Shown here in pieces: positions 12,841-25,011 of a stretch of DNA of 64,000 bases. Under the pieces are notes generated by a model. That model ran no database searches. It saw nothing but the letters and a program-made list of their open reading frames with translations, and was not told the origin of the DNA. Both the position numbers and the translations under genes were made by a program. Every line of letters begins with the position of its first letter. Positions within the stretch are counted from its first letter, which is position 1. Source of the stretch: Vanilla planifolia (taxonomy: Eukaryota > Streptophyta > Magnoliopsida > Asparagales > Orchidaceae); the NCBI GenBank assembly GCA_023846275.1, contig JAIUJO010000165.1:787001-851000 (forward strand), given 5' to 3'.

Positions 12841-15800
12841 TTAGAAAGCTTGTTAAAAAGGTATTGGGTTTTTTTGTTGTGGTTATTGCCATTTAAGAAA
12901 GGAAGAAAAAAATTGTCTTTTAAATGAAATTTTCATTTTGTTTATGAAATGTGGTTGAAAAAGTATTCTTGTAAAAGTTTTGAATATATTATGTGTAAAT
13001 ATTAGACCTTTCCATAACATTTTTTTAATGACATGAGGAAAAAAACACAAATATGTCCATTTTCTTACTACAAAAAGTAGATAACATTGGCTCTAACATC
13101 AACTTTGAAAAATATTTCACAACATGCATTGGGATTTTAGCATATTCTTTTACCCAACTTCACAAAGCATAAGTTAACAAATCCAAAGTTATATGAACAA
13201 AAATGCTCCCCAAAATCATCAACAAAAATATTATACTAATATCATCTATTATGCTTAAAATGCTTATAGGTTAATGAATAATTGCCACAACTAATAAATT
13301 ATCTTGTGAGAAAAAAGTCATATTTAAGATTTAAAGTATACCTATATGATTGATTTAACTTTGTAATGTTAAATGATCACAATGCAAGAAAGTTAAATTT
13401 ATCATAAATTGAATAAATACTATGAAGAACGAGTGTCTACACTTTGGAATATTAGTACAAATAAGTACATTTAAGAGAAGGTTGGCTAGAGCTTTAGTAA
13501 TTGAGAATAAGCTTAGAGAAAATAGGTTTTGATGGTTCAGAAATATTTAACCCTTTAGAAGACATGCTATTAAATTTTTTCATATGAATAGAAAAATAGA
13601 CAAACCAAACAAGACATAAGAAAAAGATAATTTGAAAAGAGAAGAGGTATGCTAAAAAATTACATTAAGGACTTGTAACCTAAAGCCAAATGTTTTTTAG
13701 CATATTGGTTTACAAGTTTGGCTTAACTAGCTAGAAGATAACTAGTCTAATTTTTTATGCTTAAACTACACTTTCCTATTGAGATCTACTTAACATTTAT
13801 ATAAACATATAAGACTTATATTAGAATATTTGAATGATATTTAATGGGAAACAAAAGAGCCAAGAATTTAGTTATAACATTTAAAAAATTTATGAGCTTA
13901 GTGGATAATTTTAAAACCTAAAAAACTTGAAGATTTGGCCAAATCTCAAAGGCCACATGCAATTCATCATTTAAAGAAAGGATTTTTCTTAAGCATTAAG
14001 AATTCTTGATTGAGTTTTATAAGGTGAAACTATATATTACTTTGACCTTTAAAAAGATGTTGTGCATAGTTCTTCACTAAGTTAATTACAATTTTTGAGT
14101 GTTCTCCTTCTTTAGAATTGAAATTACAAAAAGAAAGGAATGAGAATAGAACTCTATTTAGTTGAAGGCATTTACATTGCTACTACATAGAGGTGCTTAA
14201 TGACTTGGGCTTCTATATAATCAAAGAGTTCACTCAATAATAGTGTATTTTAAACAAAGTCAAATAAATAAAGGCTAAATAGGAATTCCCTTACAAAATA
14301 AGATGCCACTAAAGTTTATCTAATTTTATTTACTTTAATTAATATTGAAAATACATAAATATAGAGAAAAACATCAATGGTTAGAAGATAATTAGCATTT
14401 TTTCGAAGTTAGTCTTTTATATGAGATTAAAGGGATAGTCTATTAATTCTCATCAAATAAATGCAATAACTTTTTTAAACCTTTGAATTATATTGGCCCT
14501 TTGAAAGAGAATTTAAATAAAGTTTCATCTATAAACAATGCAACAAGCACATGCTCCTCCCTATTAATAAAGAAGAAAATTTCTTAATGACAATAAGCAC
14601 AACTCCAAATTGACTTGACCATGAAAGCTTATAAACCACCTTGCTCAAACATGGAAGAAATCGATAAAAAAATAGTCAATATCTATAACAATCCACCCCT
14701 TTTTGAAAGGAAAATGGAAAGTTTTCCATGTAGCAATTAATCAACAAATCTTACCAATGAAATTGAAACAGTTAGAAACCTAAAGAATGAAAAAATCAAC
14801 TATGGAAGAGTACCCAAGAAAAAATAACTATAACTATGTTAGTATCATAAGTCTAAGGAAGAAAACATTACATCTTTTGAAGCATTTTTTAGAAATTGTT
14901 TCGTGCAAGGAAAAACTCCTAGTAGACTTCTAAATAGAGAAATATAATGATCAATAGCCATACAAAAGAAATTTGTACTCTATAAATATAAACCATAAAT
15001 GATCAAAACCTTTCTAGAGACCAAACTAATCAGTACCTCAACACTAAGGCAAGGTCATAAATTGATGGAACTAGAGTCATGCTTTCAACAATGCTTAAAG
15101 ATGAATAAAGAAAAAACTAATGGATCAACTAGGTAATAACTAGATCTTCAGGATGAAAAGTGATAGGCACTAACCCTGATTGAATTAGAATATAAATCAC
15201 TTGTGACAGAGAAGGCAGCAATGGCTTGATTGGTAGATGGATTTCAATCGATGTATTGTTAATGATGATGGTGCGAAAGAACTCCATTTGTTGTTATAAG
15301 AGTTGCAACAACCATTTCTAAATGTAGGGTTTAAACAAAACCGATTGATTCACAATTAGGTTGAAGAAGTCTTGGTTTAAGAAAAGGGCATATTCTCCTA
15401 ATGCCCTTCAATCCATCTATTATTTTTTTAGATAATGCTAGAAAGATATTCAAGTAGTCTTTTAGAATTTCTTTGATGCTAGTCAAAACATAACAAAGAT
15501 TTGACTACACTTGAGGCAATGGAAAATTGGTCAAAATGGACTTAAGAATTAATCCAAAAAGATAACAGATGAAGGATTTTTTTTAAAAAAGGATATTAGA
15601 ATAAGGAAAAATCCAACGCACAATTCAGCAAAGGTAAAACACATTATCTAAGTAGAAGCATATGGTTCAGAAGGCATAAACCATTACAAGTGACTAAGTA
15701 ATGGGGTTAAATGAGTTAAGGTATCTAATTAATCCCAAGACCAACTCAATCAAAGTATATTTTAAATAAATTTAAATTAATAATGACTTGGACAAATTCT

Positions 15801-17216
15801 GATAAGATTATTAGTACTAGATATGTCCATTTAAGTTTATTTAGATCTTAATTAACAATTAAAATACTAAAAATATAAAATAAAAATCACAAATGGCTAT
15901 AACATGATTAGTTGTTTCTAAACATTGATGTGTTTTAATTGAATTAGATGGATAATTTGGCTATTATAATCTAATAAATAGTACAATATCCTTTAAAAAA
16001 TATAAGATTTCTAAAATGGCCATTAAGCAAATACAAGTATCACAATGAACACACCCAAGGCTACGGCCTAAAGTTCACAAGAAAATAAGAGAAACATTAT
16101 CGTGAAAAGATGAAAAGGGTGGCTCCTATTCTTGAGAAGAATAATTAGAAAAAAACAAGAATGGCTTTAATGACTTAGAAACTGTTGAGAATGTCTCCTC
16201 TAATGATCTTTATTTTCTCTATAAATAAGAAGCAATTTGGAAAAAGGGGACCTTTTTTAAGTTTGATGTTGGCTTCGCAAACATTAGACATGGATAATGA
16301 CTTGTTATATATTGATTTCACTAAATAAATGCATAATGAGAACTAAACAAATCAATATAAGTGGTGACATAAAGCATATACATTAGCAACTCATAAAATT
16401 GAAATTAGAACCAATATAGGTAGTAGATCACTACTAAAGAATAAAGCTACATGACATGCAAGAAACAAAGTTTAGATGATATTACCAAGAGCTAATGGGA
16501 AAATAAAATATCAAAAGGGCATTCGGTTAAACAATAATGCCATACACTATAATATTATTTAAATATATTAGGTGCATTATTTGATTTTATCTTTAAATAA
16601 TATTTTTTAAAATTTTAATTGTATTTCACAAATATAAGCGACATCTAGATGACGAAAAACTTCATATTAATAATAAGAGTAGTAGATTATTTAGATAACA
16701 TTCAGCTAAACAATAAAAAATATTGATAAACTTTAGGTAACAATAACTTCTATATAACACCATTATCTAAGTGTCAATACTATCTAAATAATACTTAACC
16801 AAATGTCTCTTAAAATTTATGTGTGTTTTTCAGTCACACTATTTCATGATATGGCACTTCATGCCAAATTAAAAGCGACCTAAATAAACACTTCACACAC
16901 TTTGCTTATCAAGTACATGACAAGAAAGAACCCAATTAGCTGCAATGGATTAGTTATTTCTAATAAACATATCATACTTTACATGGAAGCACAAACTAAT
17001 ATTCAAAGATATCCCTTTTATATTCTTGTGTTCTTATATGATAAATGCAAGGCATATCTTTTTCTTACAAAGAAGAGGAAATGAAACGATGTCAAATAAT
17101 TAATAGAATTTATTACATAATATTAAAAACATTACAATCAATAATAAATAAATCATAAATAAGACAAAATAAATGAAGGCTAAAATAATTGTAATTGATA
17201 CATTAGCAAGCATTAC
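12841..17216 (-). other. Intron of the left kinesin copy
   Basis: AT-rich sequence without a coding relic. Several segments mirror the right arm, for example 15,300-15,420 with about 56,930-57,050. It contains the MITE-like element at 16,517-16,809. Confidence 0.6.
16517..16809. mobile_element. MITE-like element, about 293 bp, present in both arms
   Basis: The segment starts GGGCATTCGGTTAAACAATA and ends with the near-reverse complement of it: read from the other side, GAGACATTTGGTTAAGTATT. This gives imperfect terminal inverted repeats of about 15-20 bases. It has no coding capacity and is very AT-rich. The same element, 292 bp long, sits at the mirrored place in the right arm (55,548-55,839), so insertion came before the arms diverged. 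Flanking TTTTAA and TTTTGA could be a decayed target duplication, but this is weak. The family is not identified. Confidence 0.55.
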
Positions 17217-17280
17217 CTCATTAGTCATTCTCTTATGGAAAGGCCCAGAACACCAGGCTACCTGCCTCCTTGCCTGAACC
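17217..17280 (-). pseudogene. Kinesin TWC-motif exon relic (left copy)
   Basis: The minus strand reads QARRQVAWCSGPFHKRMTNE and ends at a donor GTAATG. This corresponds to the KIN-7O segment GKRRDTWCIGPLSRDSTTEV as remembered, a short conserved motif just behind the neck coiled coil. The mirror exon is 55,076-55,139 (RRLVTWCAWPFQKNMTDE). In the left copy the acceptor, TTTTTTAG in the right copy, is TTTTTTGG, so the splice site is lost. The frame is otherwise open. Confidence 0.8.
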
Positions 17281-18527
17281 AAAAAAGCATTAATTAATAA
17301 TAATAATATAATATATCTTTAAAGATAAAATATAACAATGCAAAATAAATAAGAGGAAATAAAAAAATGTCAAAATATGAAGCCATGTCTTTTAGGTGCA
17401 TGATAAGGTTAGAAATTATAAACAACAAACAAATACATTGCATGATCAGAGGATTAAACCAAATATAAATAAATTAATTAAAATTAAAATGTATATGCAT
17501 AACGAACAACACAACAATCACTTACAAAGCAAAGAACTCAAACAATTGCATGGAAAAAAAGGTAGCCCTTCACAATTGTTCGAGATAAAAAATGTTAACA
17601 TTGTAATATTATCATAACTAAATAATGGGATTGATGAGGAGGAATAGAAGCCAAACAAAGCTAATAAGGGCTATAAACAGTTTCAAAACTATTAAAGATG
17701 GACTCAAGAAATCCTAAGATGTTGGCTAAGCAAACCCAATAGCAAAATGATTGAGGTTCATTTTTGAAAAACTTTCCTTCTGCTTTACTTAAAAATTCTA
17801 TACTAACAAATATTCTACAACTCCACGGTAAACAATGGTTTTATAATCATAAAAAGTTTTGAAATACTTTGTTTTAAAGAAAAATAAACGTTATGCTCAC
17901 ATTGAATCTTAGACCTCCTATTAGTAAGACAGGGTCAATTCCAAATGAATTGGGACTCATTGGAAATTTGGCAACATTTTTAAGAGAAAATAACATCAAA
18001 TATTTTGGACAAAGACATTAAACATAGCACAGTTCTAGCAAATGAAGTACAAGTCACTTCTTTATCTAACTTCATAAACTTTTTCTTTGCAGGTCATGTC
18101 AAGAATCCATAATAATGCCAGTCTCATATCTAAAAGGCCAATCTTATTTATGATCATCACCATGAAGAACTACAAAAAATTTAATGTTGCACATGTGACA
18201 AGGCTACTCCAAGATCTTTCAAGCACAACTCCTAATTTAGTATATTAAAGCCAATCCAATGCCATCCAATTTAGTCTCAGAGATGTTGATGACCAGTTAA
18301 TTTAATCATTAGATGTTCAATATACCATAGAGAATAAAATACAACTATTTAAAACGTTTAGAGAAGTAAACATAAAACCTAAATTTTACAATATTCAGAA
18401 AGGCAATCAATAAGCCATACAAATAACCTAATAAATGTCATTTTCTCTATTCAAAAACATATAAAAGGCAATTAGCAACTAGCAACAAAGAATTAGATCG
18501 CTAATCAACCAAAAGAAAAAGCACAAA
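17281..18527 (-). other. Intron of the left kinesin copy
   Basis: No coding relic recognised. The sequence mirrors about 53.67-55.07 kb of the right arm, for example the segment around 17,935 with that around 54,420. The short plus-strand open frame at 17,396-17,617 has no family resemblance and is antisense to the intron. Confidence 0.6.
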
Positions 18528-18684
18528 TCTTAAATGAATAACTTTTTTCATCCCAATTAGAACATAATATCAGTTAGTTGAGATTTTTAATCTTCCATTC
18601 TTGCTCCAATCACCTTATCTCTCAACAAGCTCTTGTTTTTCTTTCCCCCAACTACAAAGATATTCGCTCCTTCTCAAGCTCACT
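18528..18684 (-). pseudogene. Kinesin neck coiled-coil exon relic (left copy)
   Basis: The minus-strand exon follows TGTTACAG and reads SELEKERISL, a stop, LGERKTRAC, a stop, EIR, a stop, then LEQEWKIKNL. This fits the KIN-7O neck (SELERERIALELEEEKKAQ as remembered). The mirror exon is 53,509-53,665. The left copy keeps CAA (Q) in LEQE where the right copy has TAA, while the left copy alone has TAG in place of the GAG that follows ATATCTTTG. The stop sets of the two copies therefore arose largely independently. Confidence 0.8.
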
Positions 18685-19075
18685 CTGTAACAAAAAAATT
18701 GAATGCAATCATGAAGAACAGTGTCTCAAAAAATTAAAAGTCAAATTGAAAACAAACTTTAGAGCCATACACCAGGCCTGTAATAAATTATTGTGTAGAT
18801 TAAGAATTTCTGCTTCAAGATGTTTAGAATGAGAGCTCCACCACATATATGCATAAAAAGATTACTCTTTTGGTGGTTGGGTGAATAAAGAGGAAAACTA
18901 AAAAAGAAGCACGAACAACTTTTCCCAAAAGAAAAAATAGTTTGAATAGTTAAAATGATTTGCAAATATCTAAAAGTAGACAACTAAAGAAAATAAAGAG
19001 AAATAAAAAAAACAGTTATAGTTTGCTTAATTGAAAGTTGTTTTATAGGACGAATAACTTGTAAATGAAGTGCAC

Positions 19076-19155
19076 CTTATTGACATATACACAATTTTTT
19101 ACTTGAAGAGCCCTACTTGCAACAAGAGACTACTTTTTGTCTCATCTATAGGGAT
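19076..19155 (-). pseudogene. Kinesin motor C-terminal exon relic (left copy), one base short
   Basis: The minus strand reads IPIDETKSSL; after a one-base loss the next frame reads ASRALQVKNCVYVNK, ending at a donor GTGCAC. This is the end of the kinesin motor domain (HADETKSSLQFASRAL.VKNCA.VNE). The exon is 80 bases long against 81 in the mirror exon at 52,962-53,042, which is open. The frameshift is specific to the left copy. The following exon (the ILTDAALLKRQKKE segment) is missing from the left copy by a deletion of about 66 bases near 18,924-18,932. Confidence 0.85.
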
Positions 19156-20119
19156 CTTCCACAAACAAAAATATGATAAATAACCTACATTAATAAGTTA
19201 ATATTTGACAAATATTTTATCTAAACCACTAAACGTTCTCTTATAAATAGCATAACATTAACATGAGGACAAGCCAATACAAAAATGATATGTCATTGCT
19301 GCAAAATTATTTATGAAGTTCCTTTCACTAAATTCAGGCCAAACATAATCAGCACCACCACTACACTGCAACTCTTTATGTAACTGGTCAGATTTGAAAG
19401 AATAGCATGGCTGCAACAGGTCATTATAAAGCATACCATAGTAACTATTCAAGGGATTAAGAATGTGAGATAAAATATGAAAAACCTCAGAGTGATATAC
19501 GTCAAACTGTATAGGTACCTAAGTGATTTGTTTGTTAATAGCAGGGAGCATTGTTGTCTTCATCTAAAACCTAAAACGAAAGGTCTTCAGGTCAACATTA
19601 CACATTAGAAATAGAAGTAATCTAATATTGACAAGTTTTATACAACCCACAAAATCCATCATAGCAATGTTTGTTGTTGTTTTATCGACTTCTTTAAACA
19701 AAAATAACTACTATGTTCCTCTACTTAGTTTGTGTAAACATGTTTTCTTTTCCTAAACTAACATTTACAAATAGTCATAATAACCTCTATTATCTATATA
19801 GTTGTGCAAGTATTTTCATAAAGCAAAAGTTAATTTAAGAACAAAAAAATTAAAAACTACTCTGTATATTGATGAACCATATGCTTTTTGACTATTTTCA
19901 AAACACACATTTGTTCACACATAAGACTAAATTAAATGAATCTCTTGGCAACCTTGACAGGACAGCTTTGTTACTTTAATGGTGCAAGTTCAACGACATC
20001 GGAACATTAAGTATTGTTCTGGATTGAAAAAGCTTGTATTATGACAATTATTTCCCCCCTCTTTAAGTGCTGGCTTTTTAGTAATATGATCTTAGGCCAC
20101 TCGGCCTTGAGAAGGTGCC

Positions 20120-20335
20120 CCCATGATGAGTCAAGGAGGGTTGCCTTCTCCAAATTGCTCTTCAATCGAGGTGCTAGAGGAGGTAGAGACTACTTCTTTG
20201 ATCAAAATCAAACCAAATTCTTTGTATAAAGAGGAACCTAAAGTGGTGTATGAAGGAGATGACATAAAGAAGAGAGTTGCTCCTTTCAAATTAACATTAA
20301 TTGGGACATTCTCTCATGTTTGCCCAAGCATATAA
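20120..20335 (+). mobile_element. LINE ORF1 (DUF4283-like) fragment in kinesin intron, left arm
   Basis: A plus-strand open frame of 70 codons begins MMSQGGLPSPN and includes EVLEEVETTSLIKIKP, VVYEGDDIKKRVAPFKLTL and IGTFSH. The ending resembles the start of the DUF4283 region found in ORF1 of plant LINEs, where a PF(K/R)..L(I/V)GKFS motif is typical. The fragment is antisense to the kinesin relic. A mirrored copy is at 51,841-52,041 (minus). Most differences between the two copies change amino acids, so neither looks selected. The family name is my inference from motif memory. Confidence 0.5.
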
Positions 20336-23280
20336 ATAGTATGATTTGAATTCCAGAAAATTAAGTTTAATGCATTTTTCTCAATGAGGTTTCTTGATCA
20401 CCAGCACATTCTTATTCAATTCTCATTGGAAGAGGATTAGTTTCACTACTCACTACATAGAATGAAAACTATTGTGTAGCTCCAAATATGAGTCTTTAAA
20501 TGGCATTGAGATTTTCAACTTAATTCTAAACATTTGTGAGCTCTGGTTTGGATCTCTTTCAAGTATTTTCTTAGTGACAGCTTGTATAATTAAACTCCTA
20601 TTTCTCTCAAAAATATATCAAATCAAACATATATTTAATTATGAGCATCTTAAAAAATGTGTCAAAAAACCTATGTCCTAATTTATATTTGAGTATATAG
20701 TTGCAAAGGTATCGTTATGAGGAATCTAACGATATGCGGTTTATAGTTTTAAGAGATGAATTGAATTTATTGTGAATTTTCAAAGAAAATATTAATAAAA
20801 AGAAATCATTTTAGTCCTCTTAACTTCTCCCAAGCTAAAAACTTAATGCATATGTTTGGAAAAATTTAGGAGAGAAGAAAAAGACTGAAAGCAAAAAAGA
20901 GAGAAATAGAAGAGTTGAAGAGGAGGAAGGAAAGAAAATAATATTACAACTTAAAAAAAAAGATTGAAAAAAGAAAAAGGAAGACTACTGGAAAGAAAAG
21001 GATTTTCAATTTTGTATTGTAGATATAACATCGAAAACTTGATAATTTGAAAATTTTGAGAGCTCAGGTTAATTTGATAATTTATGGTTATCATATTAGT
21101 ACAAAAGTATGACACATGAGTTGATGTTAACGATCATACTAATGCAAAATAAAACTCAGAGAATACAATAAGCTATGAACCACTTAATCAAGAGATCGTC
21201 TCGTCCAATTGCTCATGCAATCTTCTTTACATATATGAGTATGGATTGTATTAGAACAACGTATAAATAGAATTGATACACCAATGCATTGCTATAATTA
21301 TCATGCTTTATACTTGTATGATGCTACTATTGGCCTATTATAATCATCATTATGGTGTTCTACGAATATGTTACGGATTGTACAACTGTGACAGGTGAAT
21401 GAGACCAATATAATTCGTTGTTACAAATTTCTTTTCATATTAATATGAGGATTGAATCAGACCGATACTATCAATTCCCTCATTACTTAATAAAAATCAA
21501 TTGTATAATATGTTGTCTAACCAATATATTAGGCATGGGTTGTGCAGCATGATATGAGATTTTGTACGTTACAATAGTATTCACAAATCTTTTTTTCCTA
21601 ATGAAAATGTGTTCACAAATAAAGACATAAAGATAAGACAAGAACTTGCAAAAAATTTTGATTCACTTGAGCTCGGATAAGTAATTTTGAGGGCCATCTC
21701 ACATGGTAAAATCCCTTGGTACTCCATAATAAGTTTAAATATCAATAGTTAGTTCAAACAATCATGAACTTTAAGAAGATTCCCCTTGGATTTAGACATA
21801 TAAGAAATGATGCAACTTAGGTAATCAGAGAAGTGGTTTAAGGAGAACCACACAAAGGAATTTGGAAATACCATCCAAATCCTCATTGGATAGAGCACAA
21901 GAATTCTTAGAATGGATTTGATTCCATAAACAATTATTAAACAAAACAATGATGGGGCCCAAGCAAGGAACATCATCCCCCATAATATTTATAAGAAGAA
22001 TATCTACATTTCTCAATTTCTTCCATCCCATTAGCTCCAATTAAAGGGGGTAAAGCATCTAAATTTATACCAAGGGGCTATCTTAAATTCCAGGTCATTG
22101 TAAGCATGATTAATAAAAAACCTCGAGCAAGGGGCCCAAGATCTAACCACTTCAGTAATAATTACAATTATGATAATAACCTTTATTATGAAATAGTCTT
22201 AAATTATGAAAAATGATGTAGAATTCGTCATCAATATGTTGGCAGGGGTAGGGCAAACATGAGTGTTGTATGTATAAGAGGGGAGGTAGTTGAAGTGATT
22301 GGAACATGAGGGGCAACAGAAGCGGTTGCTACTTCCATGCTTTTGGGAGGAGAGAGTGGGCACAACTTGTGCCAAACTCGTTGATTAGAAAGGTGAGTTC
22401 TAGCCTTTATCCTGAGATGAAGTTGTTAGTAGGAAGCTAGATAGGGGGAAACAGCATTGTATAGAGGACAAAGGAATAACATGACAATGTGATAAGGATT
22501 TGAGAGACAAACAAATGATGCATGGTATAGTACCTAAAAAATCAAAGGATGGTTGATGAGGGCTAGGATCAACTAGATCAAACATTGATAGCAAGTGATG
22601 AATAAAAAATGGAGCTTGCCCCACCAAGGAGGCATTGTGAAGATGATAAAGACATCAAAAGATAAAGATGATTAGAAGAAAGAAAGGAAGCATAGAGTGA
22701 AAGAACAAATAGGCATGAAAAGATGGTGCAACATAAAATGGAATGGTGTTCAAGTACAATGTCCACAAATGGGCATAGATTGCAAAGTAGAACCATATAA
22801 GAATAACAATGATTTAAGCAAGATGTGGTACGAACACTGAAAATCTTAAGCAAGTGGGAGGCATGTACTCCAAGCCGCTGCAACTGAGAAAACTCATTTT
22901 AAGTTGTACCAATATTTGGGAAACAACAATTATCTTAAAAATAATTTTTGAAATGAAGAAAGATCATTATGAAGTTCGTAACTTGCACCTCCACAATGTT
23001 TTTGTTATTATGAAAAGTAGTATAAATTATTTGTCAAAAATGTAGGAAATTTACAATTAAAGAAATGGCACTTCATAAAGTGCTTATCATTGAATAAAAA
23101 AAGTTATAGCTTCAGAGTAATTTACTGTCAATTTCCAACAACTCAGAAGCATGAACAAAATCCAAAAGTAGACAATCAAAAGGATTTGAAAGCTCCAACT
23201 AATTTCAAAATATTTATGGTACTAATCAGGAGATTGCATTCAAACTCATTGAATCCCAAATTGATGAAAAAAATCAAGGC

Positions 23281-23600
23281 AGAGATAAAATGATGAAAAT
23301 CAACGAAAAAGCACGAAGCAACAAGACAAATATCTTTGCCACACTAGGAGACATGCTGCAAGCTGTGGAAGCACACATTGTAGTGCATAGCCAAGCACCG
23401 CATGTGAAGGTGCTTGAGCACACGCAAAATGGCACGACACAAAAGGCAAGTGTGCTTGCATAGTGCGCCCAGTCATGTAATGACCAACTGCATACATGTT
23501 TTGCACACAAGAATAGTACCCACTCTCTTGGACAGCCCATTGGCATAGGTGTACAGATGGAGGGTGTGGAGCACATGTGAGTAGATAGACTAGAATTGGT
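23281..23600 (-). mobile_element. LTR-like, less AT-rich block in kinesin intron (left arm)
   Basis: A block of clearly higher GC content, with many CATG, GCAC and TGCC motifs, read on the minus strand to end at CTTGTTGCTTCGTGCTTTTT then GTTGATTTTCATCATTTTAT. The right arm has the mirrored block at 46,660-46,900. The terminal piece of about 85 bases also occurs, inverted, inside the loop at about 24,747-24,838. Dispersal of one end suggests an LTR or similar mobile sequence. No coding or TG...CA boundary is secured. Confidence 0.4.
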
Positions 23601-24270
23601 GCAAAATTATAAATTTTTTATCAAAATCACATATTTTCAATTTTATAATTAAATATTGTACCAAACCTCTATAAAATGGGGTGATGAGGATGTATGAAAT
23701 AAATTAGAATTTTTAAAAAGTAAAAACTTGAAACATTTAAGGAATTCTATGAATAAGAAGTTTATGAATTCACAACCTCTTAAATTGATTCTTAGAGAAT
23801 TCAATATTTTTATGAAAGAAATCCTCCTCTCCCTTCACCTTGTTCCTTTGCTTTTTGTCATTTTCACACTTTCACTTCCATCATTGCTATTCTGAAAAAA
23901 AAAGTCTACTAATGAAGGCTCAAGGTGAAAATACCTCGTAGAAAAATCAAGTACTTCATTAAATTCAAAATGAGTTCATTGTATATGCGAAACTGATTTT
24001 TGTCCCTTGAACACATAGAACTACATATGGATAACATAAAATGATTTAAGGCTATAGAAGTTAGTGGCTTAACCATGACAATACTTTTAGCCAAAGCTTA
24101 TAAGGGTCTAATTAATTTTAATTTATATCTACTGTGTTAGGCATCTTTGATGACCTTAATAGTCCACAGCCTTATATTTTAACTGTTGTCAAGTCAATTG
24201 CATGGGTTGTATGGGAATTCATGCAGTAAATTCCTCAGTAAATTTAAATCTAATAAATTGAATAAGGAAC

Positions 24271-24373
24271 CTATGGGAGGGTGATGTTACAAATCATAGC
24301 AGTATTTGCATTTCCACCAAGATAAGGCTAAAAAATGCAAGTTAACTTGCTGTCCTGAAATGGTACATGACCA
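24271..24373 (-). pseudogene. Kinesin motor exon relic (left copy) with shared nonsense codon
   Basis: The minus-strand exon of 103 bases reads GHVPFQDSKLTCIF, a TAG stop (plus-strand positions 24,328-24,330), then [18 protein letters not shown]. This is the kinesin motor segment [30 protein letters not shown]. The mirror exon (45,860-45,962) has exactly the same length and carries the same TAG in place of the glutamine codon and the same Arg-to-Cys change in TRIL. It is the most 5' left-copy exon found; homology to the right arm ends about 50 bases further on, near 24,422. Confidence 0.85.
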
Positions 24374-24530
24374 CTAGATCACAATCATCCATGAGAAAAA
24401 ACATGCAAGACATATAATTGAATGTAAGTCCTAAGAAGTTGAAATCATTACTTTTGATTATTCCTAACATGTTCAAATCATTTCAATAAGTGCTTGATTT
24501 TTATTTCTCTAAAAATGTAAGTCAAATATT

Positions 24531-25011
24531 TTTTGTGAACTATGTAATTTAACAATTTGGTTCATATAAATATGAGCCAACATTTATGTTAAATAAGTTG
24601 TTTTAATAACAAAAAAATAAATATATTTTGTTAATCTATCTACAAGCTTAGAAAGATCTCAAGATCATAGAAAAGCTTCATCAATTAAGTTCAACTATCT
24701 CTCAAAGCAAGCTCTACCTAGAGACAAGTCATCATGCATTTTCTTCCACAGCTTACAGCTTGTCTCCTAGTGTGGCCTAGATATTGGTCTTGTTGCTTCG
24801 TGCTTTTTCGTTGATTTTCATCATTTTATCTCTCCCTTGATCCATTATCTTTCAAACATGCAAAGTAAAGTTAGGTTTCATATCTAATATAATAGTTTTT
24901 GTGAACCATGTAATTTAACAATTTTGTTCATATAGATACGAGCCAACATTTATGTTAAATAAGTTGTCTTAATAACAAGAAAATAAATATATTTTGTTAA
25001 TCTATCTACAA
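24531..25011. repeat. Direct repeat pair (about 115 bp, offset 366) around an inverted fragment
   Basis: TTTTGTGAAC at 24,531 and 24,897 starts two closely similar copies, both ending at TTGTTAATCTATCTACAA (about 24,645 and 25,011). The spacer holds 24,747-24,838, an inverted copy of the end of the 23,281-23,600 block (TTGTTGCTTCGTGCTTTTTC). The structure lies just outside the end of the left arm (24,422), on the loop side. Confidence 0.8.

Larger units (their letters stand above)
19156..24270 (-). other. Long intron of the left kinesin copy with transposon debris
   Basis: This mirrors 45.96-52.96 kb. It contains a LINE ORF1-like fragment (20,120-20,335, plus strand) and an LTR-like block (23,281-23,600). 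The stretch 20,700-21,600 matches 50,340-51,420 closely. A segment of about 1.1 kb present in the right arm (49,212-50,336) is absent here: the left sequence joins directly at about 21,630. The remaining small open frames are not recognised. Confidence 0.6.
4505..24373 (-). pseudogene. Left kinesin-7 (KIN-7O-like) pseudogene, lacking the 5' motor exons
   Basis: A degenerate multi-exon copy of a long plant kinesin-7, a plus-end-directed microtubule motor of the CENP-E-like class. Exon relics occur in the expected order on the minus strand: a motor exon (24,373-24,271), the end of the motor (19,155-19,076), the neck coiled coil (18,684-18,528), a TWC-like motif exon (17,280-17,217), a post-neck segment with LPFTYP and LPNEHALLNV (about 12,840-12,605), and coiled-coil tail exons (5,622-4,505). 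The order agrees with Arabidopsis KIN-7O as I remember it. Stops, a one-base deletion, a lost exon and a lost acceptor site make it non-functional. The ATP-binding and switch exons have no counterpart upstream of 24.42 kb. A second copy lies in inverted orientation at 36-64 kb. Confidence 0.85.
5545..24422. repeat. Left arm of giant diverged inverted repeat
   Basis: Exons and intron sequence are reverse-complement homologous, in collinear order, to 45,811-64,000. Checked anchors (left/right) are 5,6/63.97, 7.2/63.0, 10.4/61.05, 12.7/59.1, 17.25/55.1, 18.6/53.6, 19.1/53.0, 20.2/51.95, 21.5/50.45, 23.3/46.87 and 24.3/45.9 kb. The coordinate sums vary from about 69.6 to 72.4 kb, which shows indels of up to about 1-2 kb between the arms. 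In the 147 bases around 24.3 kb I count about 18 differences. Confidence 0.85.

Noticed and set aside
23274..23576. Cysteine-rich 100-codon minus-strand frame as a secreted peptide
   Set aside because: It comes from the less AT-rich, repeat-like block. The right-arm mirror (46,668-46,903) encodes different, frame-shifted text, so coding is unlikely.
5545..24422. Processed (retroposed) kinesin pseudogene
   Set aside because: The introns are retained and homologous between arms, with splice-site-like AG/GT at most exon borders.
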